Source: Actinoplanes sichuanensis
Lineage (GTDB): Bacteria; Actinomycetota; Actinomycetes; Mycobacteriales; Micromonosporaceae
Assembly (NCBI RefSeq): GCF_033097365.1
Contig: NZ_AP028461.1
Span: 7,564,001-7,628,000, forward strand
Direction of reading: 5' to 3'
Length of the DNA stretch: 64,000 bases
Shown here: positions 25,626 through 36,100 of the stretch, one piece after another
How the letters are laid out: each line of letters starts with the position of its first letter
How positions within the stretch are numbered: the stretch's first letter is position 1
The notes under the pieces: model-generated
The model's database searches: none
What the model saw: only the letters and a program-made list of their open reading frames with translations
What the model was told of the DNA's origin: nothing
Translations under genes and position numbers: made by a program

Positions 25626-26567
25626 TCAGAGATCTCCCCAGCGGGCCCGCAGGTCGGACGGGGTCGGCATCGCGGTGGCGCCGCCCTGTCGTTCGCAGAC
25701 GAGACCGGCCACCGAGAGTGCGAAACGGACGTGGCCGGACCAGGCGGCGAGGTCGGTCGGGCGGCCGTCGGTGAGCAGGCGGCTGATCAGGGCGGCCATC
25801 ACCGAATCGCCGGCGCCGGTGGCGTCGATCGCGCTGACCAGTGGCGCCGGGATGTCGGTGGCGCCGTCGGCGGCCGCTACGTGGGCGCCTCGGGAGCCGC
25901 AGGTGACGACGACCGCGCCCGCGCCGAGGGCGAGGATGCGGGCCGCGGCGGCGGCCGGATCGTGTTCGTCGTAGAGGACGATCGCGTCGGCTGAGCTGAG
26001 TTTGACCAGGTCAGCGGTGGCGAAGAACTCTTCGGTGAGGTCGCGGAGGGCGGCCACGGCAGCGGCGTCCGGCAGCAGGGTGGGCCGCACGTTCGGATCG
26101 AAGACCCGCAGCGGCCCGGGGACGGCCGCGGACCAGGCGGCTCGGGCGGCGCTCAGGAACGGCTCGCGGAGCAGGCTGATCGAGCCCGTGTAGAGAACCG
26201 CCGCCCCCGCCACCGCGGGCAGGTCCAGGTCGGCCGGGGCGAGCAGCGCGTAGGACGGCGGCTCGCCGTAGAACGTGAACGTGGGCTCAGCCCCGTCGAA
26301 CGTGGTGACGGCGAGGGTGGTGGGTGCGGCGACGCGGCGGACCCCCTGGCCGTCGACGCCGGCGGCGCGCAGGAAGGCGGCCATCCGGTCACCGAGGATG
26401 TCGATGCTGAGACTTCCGGCATATCGGGCGTCGCCGCCGAGGCGCGCCACGCCGACGGCGACGTTGAGGGGTGCGCCGCCGATCGCCTGCCGGTAGACCT
26501 GTTCGCCGTCGACGTCCGCTTCGAGCAGGTCGATCAGCGCCTCGCCCATCACCATCGCGTAGCCCAC
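25626..26567 (-). CDS. PfkB-family carbohydrate kinase, probably fructokinase
   Basis: 313 aa. The two PfkB signatures are GGAPLNVAVGVARLGG near residue 30 and DATGAGDSVMAAL near 250, whose Asp is the catalytic base. FGEPP- and RVFDPNVRP-type segments fit fructokinase/ribokinase-like sugar kinases that phosphorylate a free sugar with ATP. Fructose is the likely substrate from overall similarity. The start may be the internal ATG at 26555. No sugar transporter is adjacent. Confidence 0.88.
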   Translation of the reverse strand: MGYAMVMGEALIDLLEADVDGEQVYRQAIGGAPLNVAVGVARLGGDARYAGSLSIDILGDRMAAFLRAAGVDGQGVRRVAAPTTLAVTTFDGAEPTFTFYGEPPSYALLAPADLDLPAVAGAAVLYTGSISLLREPFLSAARAAWSAAVPGPLRVFDPNVRPTLLPDAAAVAALRDLTEEFFATADLVKLSSADAIVLYDEHDPAAAAARILALGAGAVVVTCGSRGAHVAAADGATDIPAPLVSAIDATGAGDSVMAALISRLLTDGRPTDLAAWSGHVRFALSVAGLVCERQGGATAMPTPSDLRARWGDL

Positions 26568-26633
26568 GAGGCCAGCCTCTCATCCCGGCGCGGGTGGTCC
26601 CAAGCGGGCCAGGCCCCACCGATCAACAGGTCG

Positions 26634-26655
26634 ATTTCCGGAAATTTGCGACAAT
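26634..26655 (+). promoter_or_regulatory. Promoter region of sodC with palindrome
   Basis: A perfect 12-bp palindrome ATTTCCGGAAAT (26634-26645) is followed by a -10-like GACAAT (26650-26655) that ends 6 nt before ATG 26662. The palindrome sits where an operator between -35 and -10 would be. No regulator is known to me for this site. Confidence 0.45.
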
Positions 26656-26661
26656 CGGGAG

Positions 26662-27204
26662 ATGAATACGTTAGTGCTGGCGATGATGGCCCCGCTGATG
26701 CTGGCGCCCCCGCCCGTCACCGAGGGGACCTTCAAGACCTGGCGCGACGAGGCGCGCGCCGTCACCTACGACACGGCGGTGGTCCCGGCAGGCGCGCGGG
26801 CCACGGTCACGATCATCCAAAACCATGCCGGGGTACGGGTGAGCCTGCTCGCCACCGGACTGACACCCGGCCGACCGTACGGCGCCCACCTGCACACCAA
26901 CCCGTGTGGGAAGGATCCGGCCGCGGCCGGCCCGCACTATCAGAACCGTCTCGACCCCGCCGCCGGACCGGGCAAGCCGTCGACCGACCCGGCCTACGCC
27001 AACTCCCGCAACGAGGTGTGGCTGGACCTCATCGCCGACCGCAACGGGGTCGGCCGGGCGGTGACCGCGCAGGACTGGACGTTCGACGACCGGCAGGCCC
27101 GATCACTGGTGCTGCACGCCGAGCACACGCACACCGCGCCGGGTGAGGCGGGCACGGCCGGCGCCCGGCTGGCGTGCCTGACTCTGCCGATCGCGTTGTC
27201 CTGA
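26662..27204 (+). CDS. sodC: Secreted Cu/Zn superoxide dismutase-like protein
   Basis: 180 aa with a short hydrophobic signal sequence (MNTLVLAMMAPLMLA). The SOD_Cu fold is recognisable by GAHLHTNPCG (two metal His), GPHYQ (bridging His), and HAEHTHTAPGEAG (further His). The AGARLACL end supplies the active-site Arg and the Cys that pairs with NPC. It would remove superoxide outside the cytoplasmic membrane. The fourth codon is TTA. The leaderless -10 box supports this ATG; GTG 26674 is an alternative. Confidence 0.85.
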   Translation: MNTLVLAMMAPLMLAPPPVTEGTFKTWRDEARAVTYDTAVVPAGARATVTIIQNHAGVRVSLLATGLTPGRPYGAHLHTNPCGKDPAAAGPHYQNRLDPAAGPGKPSTDPAYANSRNEVWLDLIADRNGVGRAVTAQDWTFDDRQARSLVLHAEHTHTAPGEAGTAGARLACLTLPIALS

Positions 27205-27283
27205 TCATGGTGGCCGGGCCCGGGCCTGCCGGGCCCGGTGCTTCGGCGGTAACGTCGGGGGCACCGAGAACGGAGGCACCCAC

Positions 27284-28753
27284 ATGGCCGAGAACAGCGG
27301 CGCCCAGCCCGCAGCGAAGACGGAGTCACACGACCCCGACTTCCCCGAGGCGTTCCTGAGCTTCATGCGTCAGGGTTGGCGGGAGGATCCGCTGGCCGTG
27401 GCGCCCCTGCCCGAGGTGCCGAACTACGCGAAGCGCCGCAACGCCCTCTCCGAGGCGTTCCCCGGCGAGACCCTGATCATCCCGAGCGGCAACGAGAAGG
27501 TGCGTGCCAACGACACCGACTACCACTTCCGCCCGGGCAGCGACTTCTTCTACCTGACCGGCGACCGCGACCCGGACAGTGTGCTGATCCTGCACCCGAG
27601 CGGGTCGGGGCACGACGCGGTGCTTTATACGCGGCAGCGCAACTCGAAGGACACCGACCGGTTCTTCCGGGACCGCAACGGTGAGCTGTGGGTGGGCCGG
27701 ACCCACACGCTGTCGGAGAAGTCGACCGAGCTGGGGCTGACCGCGGCACCGCTGGGCGACCTGGGCGCGGCGCTGGCCGGTTCGGCGCCGGGCCGGACCC
27801 GGGTGCTGCGCGGCCTCGACCCGAATGTGGACCGCGCGGTGCTGGCCTACGAGCCGGACCGGGCCAAGCCGCGCGACCGCGCGCTGGCCGCCGTGATCTC
27901 CGAGCTCAAGCTGGTCAAGGACGAGTGGGAGATCGCGCAGCTGCAGGCCGCGATCGACGCCACGGTGCGCGGCTTCGAGGATGTGGCCCGGATCCTGCCG
28001 GCCGACCGGAGCGTCAAGGAGCGGCTGCTGGAGGGAGTGTTCGGGCTGCGCGCCCGGCACGACGGCAACGACGTCGGCTACACGTCGATCGTGGGCGCCG
28101 GCCCGCACGCGACGATCCTGCACTGGGTGCGCAACACGGGTGTGACCACGCCCGGTGAGCTGCTGCTGATGGACATGGGGGTGGAGGGCGACAACCTCTA
28201 CACCGCCGACGTGACCCGGACGGTTCCGGTCAACGGCACGTTCACGCCGCTGCAGCGGCAGGTCTACGACATCGTGTACGCGTCACAGCAGGCCGGCATG
28301 GACGCGATCAAGCCGGGTGTGGTCTTCCGGGACGTGCACAAGGTCTGCATGCGGGTGCTCGCCGAGGGCCTGCACGACCTGGGCCTGCTGCCGGTGAGCG
28401 TGGACGAGGCGATGGCCGACGACAGCACGGTCTACCGGCGGTGGACACTGCACGGCTTCGGGCACATGCTCGGCATCGACGTGCACGACTGTTCGGCGGC
28501 GCGCAACGAGACGTACCGGGAGGGCCGGCTCCAGGAGGGCTACGTGCTCACCGTCGAGCCGGGTCTCTACTTCCAGCCGGAGGACGAGCTGGTCCCGGAG
28601 GAGCTACGCGGTCTCGGCGTCCGGATCGAGGACGACGTGCTGGTGACCGCGGACGGCTGCCGCAACCTGTCGGCCGGTCTGCCGCGCGCCTCGAGCGAGG
28701 TCGAGCAGTGGCTCGCGTCGCAGCGGGAGGCCGGTCCTCGCCTGCCCGGCTGA
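27284..28753 (+). CDS. pepP: Xaa-Pro aminopeptidase
   Basis: 489-aa creatinase-fold metallopeptidase that removes N-terminal residues before proline. The N-terminal domain contains FRPGSDFFYLTG; the catalytic domain has the five metal ligands: Asp in LLLMDMGVE, Asp in YTADVTRT, His in HGFGHMLG, Glu in TVEPGLYF and Glu in RIEDDVL. GGAGG 8-9 nt upstream supports the ATG. The next gene begins 20 bp downstream, but it is a regulator and may have its own promoter. Confidence 0.93.
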   Translation: MAENSGAQPAAKTESHDPDFPEAFLSFMRQGWREDPLAVAPLPEVPNYAKRRNALSEAFPGETLIIPSGNEKVRANDTDYHFRPGSDFFYLTGDRDPDSVLILHPSGSGHDAVLYTRQRNSKDTDRFFRDRNGELWVGRTHTLSEKSTELGLTAAPLGDLGAALAGSAPGRTRVLRGLDPNVDRAVLAYEPDRAKPRDRALAAVISELKLVKDEWEIAQLQAAIDATVRGFEDVARILPADRSVKERLLEGVFGLRARHDGNDVGYTSIVGAGPHATILHWVRNTGVTTPGELLLMDMGVEGDNLYTADVTRTVPVNGTFTPLQRQVYDIVYASQQAGMDAIKPGVVFRDVHKVCMRVLAEGLHDLGLLPVSVDEAMADDSTVYRRWTLHGFGHMLGIDVHDCSAARNETYREGRLQEGYVLTVEPGLYFQPEDELVPEELRGLGVRIEDDVLVTADGCRNLSAGLPRASSEVEQWLASQREAGPRLPG

Positions 28754-28773
28754 CCATCCGGCAGGATCAGGGC

Positions 28774-31497
28774 ATGAGCACCACCGAGCCCGCCGTGCGA
28801 CTGCGTTCCTACGGCGGGCTCCGCATGTGGCGGTCCGGCGTCGAGGTCGACATCGGGGCGCCGCGGCTGCGGATTCTGCTGGCGGCGCTGCTCGCGGCCC
28901 GCGGTGGCACGGTCGGGGTGGACACCCTGATCGAGTTGATCTGGGGCGCCGAGCCGTCGCCGAGCGCGGTGAACCAGCTGCACCGGCTGGTCGGGCAGGC
29001 CCGCCGACTGTTCGAGCCGGAGTTGGCCAGCCGGGCCACCGGGAGCTGGGTGTTCCCGGCCGGACAGGGCTACCGTCTGGTCGCCGACGCGCAGAGCTGT
29101 GACCTGATGGCGGTCCGTGCGCTACGGGACGCCCCGGGGTCGATCCGTCAGGCGCTGGAGCTGGTCCAGGAGCCGGTGTTCGCCGGGCTGGACGCCGAGG
29201 TGCTCACCCATCCGGCCTTCGTCGCCCTCGAGCAGGAGCGGATCCAGATCGCGGTGGACGCCGCCGATCAGGCCGAGCCGCGCCTGCTCCCCCTGCTCCA
29301 GCGGATCGCCGCGTCGGCGCCGCTGCACGAGCCGCTCCAGGCCCGGGTGATCCGGCTGCTGACCGTGGCCGGCCGCCGCGCCGAGGCGCTGGTGCTCTTC
29401 GACACGACCCGGCGGTTGCTCGCCGACGAGTTGGGCACCGATCCGGGCGCGGAGTTGCGGGCCGCGCATCTGGCCGCGCTCACCGACGACGAGCCGGAGC
29501 CGCCGTCGGCCCACCGGCCGGCTCAGCTGCCCCGTCGGGTGGCGGGTTTCGTGGACCGCGGTGACCTGCCCGATCACAGCGCCGGCATGGTGGTGCTCAG
29601 CGGTATGGGCGGCATCGGCAAGACCGCCCTCGCCGTGGACTGGGCGCACCGGCTGGCACCGCGCTATCCGGACGGGCAGCTCTACCTCAATCTGCGTGGT
29701 TTCGACCCGAGCGGCCGGGTGGTGATCCCGTCCGACGCGCTGGCCACGCTTCTCGAATCGGTCGGTGTGGGCCTCGCCGAGCTACCTGACGACGTCGACG
29801 CCCGTTCGGCCCGGTTCCGGTCGGCGGTCGCCGACCGGCGCATGATCATCCTGTTGGACAACGCACGAGACTCCGAGCAGGTACGCCCACTGCTGCCCGG
29901 CGCGCCCGGCTGCCTGGTGCTGGTGACCAGCCGCAACCGGCTCGCCGGGCTGGTGGCACACGAGGGGGCGCGGGCCGTGCCGGTCGGCCGGCTCAGTGAC
30001 ACGGCCGCCCGGGAACTGCTCGCGAAACGGATCGGCGCGCCCCGGCTGGCCGCCGAACCGGTCGCGACCACCGACCTCGTCCGGTTCTGCGCCGGCCTGC
30101 CGCTGGCGCTGTCGATCACCGCGGCACACGCCGCGGTCCGGCCCGGACTCAAACTCGCCGACCTGGCCGACGAGCTGTCCTCACAGGCCCGGCTGGACGC
30201 GCTCTCCACCGGTGAGGCGCACGACGACGTCCGGTCCGCGCTGTCCTGGTCGTACCTGGCGCTGAGCCCGGCCGCCGCACGGCTGTTCCGGCTGATGTCG
30301 GTCCACTCCGGGCCGGAGATCCCGGTCGAGGCGGCGGCCAGCATCGCCGGCGCCGGCCCGACCGTCCGCGCCTCGCTCGCCGAGTTGAGCGCGGCCCACA
30401 TGATCACCGAGGCCGGGCGGCAGCGGTACACGTTGCACGACCTCCTCCGGGCGTACGCCGGTGAGCTGCTCGGCGACGAGCGTGCCGAGGCTGTCGGCCG
30501 GCTGGTGCAGCACTCGCTCCGCGACGCCCGCGCGGCGTACCTGGCCTTCGGGCGTCCCGAGATCGCCCCGCTCGGGCCCGTCCCCCCGGACATGACGCCG
30601 ACGCCGATGGCGGATCTCGCCGACGCGCTGCGCTGGTACACCCGGGAACAGGCAGCGCTCGCCTGCATCATCGACCTCGCCCTGCTCCACGGCCATCACC
30701 GGGAAGCCGTGCTGATGGTGCTCTATCTACGTGCGGTCCGGTCGGCTCGGGCCGAGCCGTACGCGGACTCCCGCGAGCAGACCATGCGGGTCCTGGCCGT
30801 AGCCGGTGGCCTCGGCGAACCGGTGCTGGAGGCGGCGCTGCTGCGCGAGGCCGCCCTCGTCGAGACCCCCACCGATCCGGCGGTCGCCCGGCTGCTGCTG
30901 CTCCGGGCCCTGGACATCGCGGAACGGGCCGGCGACGTGATCGGGCAGGCACACGTGCTGCGTAACCTGGGGCTGACGCTCCGCGTGGAGGAACGTGACA
31001 AGGCCATTCCCCTGTTGCGGCGATCGGTGGCGGCGGCCCGGCGGACCGGCGAGCCGACCGTCCTGGTGTACTGCATCGACGCGCTGGCCCGAACCCTGCA
31101 GGAGGACGGGCAGCTGGACGAGTGCGTGGCGCTGGCCCGGGAGGCGTTCGACATCGCCCTCGCCACCGGTCTCGACGACCTGCGCAACAGCGCGGCGGCT
31201 CGACTGGCCGAGACCTCCCTGGTGCTGGGCGACCATCGGCAGGCCGCCGCGATGGCCCGGTGGGCGGCCGAGCACGTCCCACCCGGCGAGATCCATATCC
31301 GGCTCCCGATCTACGCCTTCCTCGCCGAGGCCAGCGACCATCTCGGCGACCACCACGGGGCACGGGCCGCGTGTGACGTCTTCCGGAATCTGCTGGGCCG
31401 GCACGAACCGGCCTACCGGCAGGCGATCGGCGATGCGGAGGTGGATCGGTACGTCGCCATCGTGGACCGGATCACGAGTGCATCGGAAATGCACTGA
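28774..31497 (+). CDS. AfsR/SARP-type regulator with NB-ARC and TPR domains
   Basis: 907 aa. An OmpR-type winged helix (about 10-100) precedes a bacterial transcriptional activation domain (about 105-235). Next is an NB-ARC ATPase with Walker A GMGGIGKTAL near 270 and the LLLDNAR Walker B, then TPR repeats to the C-terminus. This is the STAND architecture of AfsR, an antibiotic and secondary-metabolism activator. No Ser/Thr kinase or pathway genes are next to it. The start is placed at ATG 28774; the frame remains open upstream within pepP, which is a shadow. The downstream alpha/beta hydrolase is a candidate target. Confidence 0.9.
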   Translation: MSTTEPAVRLRSYGGLRMWRSGVEVDIGAPRLRILLAALLAARGGTVGVDTLIELIWGAEPSPSAVNQLHRLVGQARRLFEPELASRATGSWVFPAGQGYRLVADAQSCDLMAVRALRDAPGSIRQALELVQEPVFAGLDAEVLTHPAFVALEQERIQIAVDAADQAEPRLLPLLQRIAASAPLHEPLQARVIRLLTVAGRRAEALVLFDTTRRLLADELGTDPGAELRAAHLAALTDDEPEPPSAHRPAQLPRRVAGFVDRGDLPDHSAGMVVLSGMGGIGKTALAVDWAHRLAPRYPDGQLYLNLRGFDPSGRVVIPSDALATLLESVGVGLAELPDDVDARSARFRSAVADRRMIILLDNARDSEQVRPLLPGAPGCLVLVTSRNRLAGLVAHEGARAVPVGRLSDTAARELLAKRIGAPRLAAEPVATTDLVRFCAGLPLALSITAAHAAVRPGLKLADLADELSSQARLDALSTGEAHDDVRSALSWSYLALSPAAARLFRLMSVHSGPEIPVEAAASIAGAGPTVRASLAELSAAHMITEAGRQRYTLHDLLRAYAGELLGDERAEAVGRLVQHSLRDARAAYLAFGRPEIAPLGPVPPDMTPTPMADLADALRWYTREQAALACIIDLALLHGHHREAVLMVLYLRAVRSARAEPYADSREQTMRVLAVAGGLGEPVLEAALLREAALVETPTDPAVARLLLLRALDIAERAGDVIGQAHVLRNLGLTLRVEERDKAIPLLRRSVAAARRTGEPTVLVYCIDALARTLQEDGQLDECVALAREAFDIALATGLDDLRNSAAARLAETSLVLGDHRQAAAMARWAAEHVPPGEIHIRLPIYAFLAEASDHLGDHHGARAACDVFRNLLGRHEPAYRQAIGDAEVDRYVAIVDRITSASEMH
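31477..31495. promoter_or_regulatory. Inverted repeat at the end of the AfsR-like gene
   Basis: AGTGCAT/ATGCACT, 7-bp arms with a 5-nt loop, spans the last codons and stop of the regulator, 55 bp before the hydrolase start. It could be an operator for the hydrolase or a weak terminator. Confidence 0.3.
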
Positions 31498-31550
31498 TCA
31501 CGCACTGAGTTCGGGTTGGCTGATCCTCGACCGATCTCAAGGAGGATCCG

Positions 31551-32510
31551 ATGAGCTACCCGAAGCCCGTGCTCGAACCGGCCGCGCAGGCCTTCGTCGA
31601 GGCGACCGCGAACCCGCCGTACCTGTTCGACCTCGGTCCGGAGGAGGGCCGCAAGGCCGTCGAGTCGGTCCAGGACGGCACCGGGGTCGAGACGCCGGCC
31701 GCCGACGTCGAGGATCTGACGTTCACCGGCGGCCCGACCGGTGAGGTGAAGGTGCGTGTCCTGCGTCCGGCCGGGGCGACCGGCCCGCTGCCGGTGCTGA
31801 TCTACACACACGGCGCGGGCTGGGTCTTCGGCGACGCGAACACCCACGACCGGCTGGTCCGGGAGCTGACCGTACGGGCGAACGCGGCCACCGTCTTCGT
31901 CGAGTACGACCGTTCCCCCGAGGCCCGTTACCCGGTCGCCGTCGAGCAGGTCTATGCCACGCTGGAGTGGGTGGCCGCGCACGGCAGCCGGCACGACCTG
32001 GACGCCACCCGCATCGCGGTCGCCGGTGACTCGGTCGGCGGCAACATGACGGCCGCCCTGACCATCCTGGCCAAGCAGCGATCCGGCCCGGCGATCAGCG
32101 CGCAGCTGCTGTTCTACCCGGTGACCGACGCGAGCTTCGACACCGATTCGTACCACCAGTTCGCCGAGGGCTACTTCCTGCGCCGCGACGGCATGCAGTG
32201 GTTCTGGGACCAGTACACGACCGACGAGGCGGAGCGGGCGCAGATCACCGCGTCGCCGCTGCGGGCTTCCGCCGAGGAACTGGCCGGGCTGCCGAAGGCG
32301 CTGGTCATCGTGGCCGAGGCGGACGTGCTGCGGGACGAGGGCGAGGCGTACGCGGCCAAGTTGCGTGCCGCCGGGGTGGACGTGACAGCGGTCCGCTACC
32401 AGGGCATCATCCACGACTTCGTGCTGCTCAACGCGCTCAAGGACACGCACGCCGCGAAGGCCGCCACCCGTCAGGGCGGCGACTTCCTGCGGGACGCGCT
32501 GCACCCCTGA
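31551..32510 (+). CDS. HSL-family alpha/beta hydrolase (esterase)
   Basis: 319 aa. The oxyanion motif is THGAGW (family HGGG/HGAGW), the nucleophile elbow GDSVGG (normally GDSAGG) carries the catalytic Ser, the Asp is in AEADVLRDEGE and the His in GIIHDF. No signal peptide. It is a cytoplasmic carboxylesterase or acetyl hydrolase of hormone-sensitive lipase type. AAGGAGG 6 nt upstream confirms the ATG. It may be controlled by the preceding AfsR-like regulator. Confidence 0.9.
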   Translation: MSYPKPVLEPAAQAFVEATANPPYLFDLGPEEGRKAVESVQDGTGVETPAADVEDLTFTGGPTGEVKVRVLRPAGATGPLPVLIYTHGAGWVFGDANTHDRLVRELTVRANAATVFVEYDRSPEARYPVAVEQVYATLEWVAAHGSRHDLDATRIAVAGDSVGGNMTAALTILAKQRSGPAISAQLLFYPVTDASFDTDSYHQFAEGYFLRRDGMQWFWDQYTTDEAERAQITASPLRASAEELAGLPKALVIVAEADVLRDEGEAYAAKLRAAGVDVTAVRYQGIIHDFVLLNALKDTHAAKAATRQGGDFLRDALHP

Positions 32511-32554
32511 TCGAGGATCGGGCTCTCGGGGACGCGGCGCGTCCCCGAGAACGG

Positions 32555-33061
32555 TCAGGACGCCGGTTTGTACTCCGTCACGTTCCAGCACTCGGCGGCG
32601 GCCGGATCGTCCTCGACGTTGATCTTCACCTGGACCGGGTGACCGTCGGCGGTGTCGAACTTCGTCTCCACGGTGGCGCCGTCCTCACCGGCGGTCGCCG
32701 CCATGGTCAGCAACTCGCCGAGGGTCGGCACGTCGATCTCCTCGCCCTGCTGGCCCTCGGTGACCGGGCCGAGCTCCACCTCGGCCGACGAGGACGGCAC
32801 CACGGAGACCGCACCGACCCGCTCGGCGGCGCTGAGCACACCGTCCTTGACGGTCGCCCGGTACTCACCGATCGGCGCGGACTCGCACCCGCGGGTCAGT
32901 GTGAAGCTGTAGGCGGCCGGTTCGGTCCAGGCCGGTGCCGACGCGGCGGCGGCCGGCGAACTCGGGTCCTGGACGACGGGTTTCCGGTCGTCTCCGGACG
33001 AGGTGCAGCCCCCGACCAGCCCGGCCAACACCAACGCGCACAGGGCACGCTCTACCCGCAC
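32555..33061 (-). CDS. DUF6174-like lipoprotein
   Basis: 168 aa. A short basic and hydrophobic lead ends in a lipobox LVGGC, so it is lipidated and anchored outside. The mature part includes TLTRGCESAPIGEYRATVKDG and PTLGELLTMAATAG, resembling DUF6174. A Cys pair (RGCES and ECWNV) may form a disulfide. GTG 33061 is chosen for GGAGGT 4 nt upstream; the longer start adds only Arg/Val residues. Function unknown. Confidence 0.78.
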   Translation of the reverse strand: MRVERALCALVLAGLVGGCTSSGDDRKPVVQDPSSPAAAASAPAWTEPAAYSFTLTRGCESAPIGEYRATVKDGVLSAAERVGAVSVVPSSSAEVELGPVTEGQQGEEIDVPTLGELLTMAATAGEDGATVETKFDTADGHPVQVKINVEDDPAAAECWNVTEYKPAS

Positions 33062-33122
33062 CACGACCTCCACTCGACGCCTCACGCGGCGCAATGTAGC
33101 GCAGCCGCGCCCGCCCCGCCGG

Positions 33123-36100
33123 TCAGGGGATGTCGGCGACGAACACCGCGGTCGATCGGGCCGGCACGCCGGACGGGGTGGCCGCCCGCAGCACCGGATC
33201 GGCCGAGCCGGTCAGGTCCGGGTGCAGCCGCAGCCCGCCGGGGTCGGGGATCGCCGGATGGACCGTGCCGTCGGTGGCGTTGAACACCACGACCACGCGG
33301 GCCCAGTGCGGATCGAGACCGGTGCCGTCCAGGCACATCACGATCACCCCGGCCTGCTCCGACCCGCCGCCCGGAGCGAACGACAACCGCCGTTGCACCT
33401 CCTCGGCGGTGGGCAGCCCGAAGACCGGCGACGACCGGCGGATCCGCAGCAGCTCCCGATAGCGCTCGGCGGCCAGCTCGATCACATCGGGCGCCGGGAC
33501 CAGCGACGGGTCACCGAGCAGCGGCCGCGCCCAGTCCCACTTGTCGCCGTTGTCGGCCTCCGGTGGCAGGCCCACGCCGAACCCGTTGCCGAGCGCCGGA
33601 TCCCAGCGGATCTGGTTGAACCAGTCACCCGAGTTGAACGAGTTACGGTCCAGCGACTTGGACCGCAGCCGCTCGGTGCCGAGTGCCACGAAACCCGCGC
33701 CCTGACTCAGCACCACCAGCGACAGCGCCAGGACCTGCATGCGGGCCCGGTCGATCTGGGCGATGCCGGCCGGCAGCTTGAACGCCATCGCGTCGTACAG
33801 GATCTCGTTGTCGTGGGCGTCCACATAGTTGACCGCCTCGCCCGGATCGTGGGCGTAGCCGGCCGGTGCGCCGTTGTAGCCGATCTGCCCACCGCTGCGC
33901 TCGACCCCGTCGTGCGCCAGGAACCGATAGGTGGCCAGCGCACCGGACAGCCCCACCTTGACCTGATCGTGCAGCCACAGCGGAACCGCCGAGCCGAGCC
34001 CGGTCGCGAAGCCGCGCACCGCCGGGTCGTCGCCGAACGCCCCGCCACCGCGGATCGCGTCGCGCAACCGGTCGTTGAACGTGCCGACCCCGGTGCCGGC
34101 CATGTTGACCTGGGTGGCCTGGGCGAACCGGGCGTCATAGGCCACCTCGCCGAAATTCCACCCCTCGCCGTAGAGCGCGATATCCGGCCGGACCCGCTGC
34201 AGGGCCTCCCGCGCGGCCAGGATGCCGGCCCGCGGGTGGTGACCCATCAGGTCGAACCGGAAGCCGTCGATCCGATACTCCCGGGCCCAGGTGACCAGCG
34301 AGTCGACCACGAGCCGACCCATCATGGTGTGCTCGGTCGCGGTGTTCGGGCAGCAGCTGGACTCGGCGACGCTGCCGTCGGCGAGCAGCCGGTGGTAGTA
34401 GCCGGGGACGATCCGGTCGAGCACGCTGAACCGGTCGAGCCCGTCGCCCATGGTGTGGTTGTAGACGACGTCGAGGACCACCCGCAGCCCGGCCGCGTGC
34501 AGCGCCGCCACCGCCGCGCGCATCTGCGCGATCCGGGCCGGACCGGCCGGGTCGGTGGCGTAGCTGCCCTCCGGGGTCGTCCAGTGCCAGGGGTCGTAAC
34601 CCCAGTTGAAGCCGTCCGAGTCGGCCACCGCCATGACGGCCCGCTGCTGCTCCGGCGAGTCGGGTGGGAACGACGCCAGGTCGCAGAGCGGCACCGACTG
34701 GTCGGCGCGCCGGTCGGGCACGGTGGCGAAGTCGTTGACCGGCAGCAGGTGCACGTGGGTGAGCCCGGCCTCGGCCAGCGAGCGCAGGTGACGCATCCCG
34801 TCCGACCCGTGGCGGGTGAAGGCCAGGTAGGTGCCGCGCTCGTCGGGCGGGACGGTGGCGTCGGCGATGGAGAAGTCGCGGACCGAGACCTCGGTGATCT
34901 GCATCCGGGCCGGTGGCACCGGGTCGGGCGGGGTGGACTCGGCCCAGCCGGGCGGGACGAGCGCCGGGTCGGACAGGTCGACGAGCTGGCTGTGTGTGGA
35001 GTCGGTGGCCAGCGACACCGAGTACGGGTCGGTGACGCTGGTGGTGACGATCCGCTGGACGGCCGGCTGCCACACCTGGACGCGGAACCGATACCACCGA
35101 TTGATCCACTTGCGCTTGCCGACGACCGACCAGACGCCTGTCGTGTCGTCGCGCTCCATCGGGAAGACCCGCGGCTCCTCGCCGGGCTCACGGAAGAGCT
35201 CCAACTCCACGGTGCGGGCGGTGGGCGCCCAGACCGACAGGCGCGGCCGCTCCGGGTCGTCGAGGACCGGGCCCAACTCGGCCTCGACCGCGGCACCATA
35301 GAGATCGTCGAGGACACCCTGCAGTTGCACGGCGGTGACCGCGACCACGTCGCCCGCGCCGTCGCGGCCGGTGACCAGCAGCTGATCGCGCAGCAGCTCA
35401 CCGAGCGTCGTGTCGTCGAGCTCACGCACCGCGAACGCACGATACGCCCGGAGGTGCGGGAAGCGGCGGCTCTGCGCCTGGAACAGACCGCCGGGCCGTG
35501 GCACCAGCGGCAACGAGCCGAGGGTGAGACTCGTGGCCCGGGCGGCGAACCACTCGGGCAGCGCGACGGTGCCCCGATCGATGAAGACGGCGTGCGCCCG
35601 GGCCGGGTCGAGCTCGGGGCCGTGCGTGCCGACATCGGGCCGGACCGGCTGCACGGAACCGGCGACCAGCCAGGCCTCCCGGGCCACGGTGAGGTCGAGG
35701 CGCTGGTCGTCGGGCAGATCCTTCTCCTCGCCGCGATGCAGCACGTAACGCAGGCCGACGGCGTCGGGCCGGACCCGCACCTCGAAGACGGCACCGAACG
35801 CGTCGAAGCGGGCCGGCATGTGCGGGCGGCCCCACCTGGTCTTCTCGGTGACCGGGACGCCCTCCCAGGCGTGCAGGCCCCACCCCGCATAGTCGCCGGC
35901 GGGGCGGCGGTAGTGGATCACCACGGTCTCGGCGGGCGGCTCCGGCAGGACCGGCGGCGTGTGGGAGACACGCCTGTCGCCGGCCGTGAGCCAGATCTCA
36001 CTGCCCTCACTCAGCGTGACCCAGCGGTCGATCTCGACGTCTTTGCCGCCCTGTCGACTGAGCACCAGGAAGCCGATCTCCTGAGCATTCTCCGCGATGC

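Noticed and set aside
28441..28773. A long in-frame extension upstream of the AfsR-like gene
   Set aside because: Lies entirely inside pepP in another frame and the family N-terminus starts at 28774.
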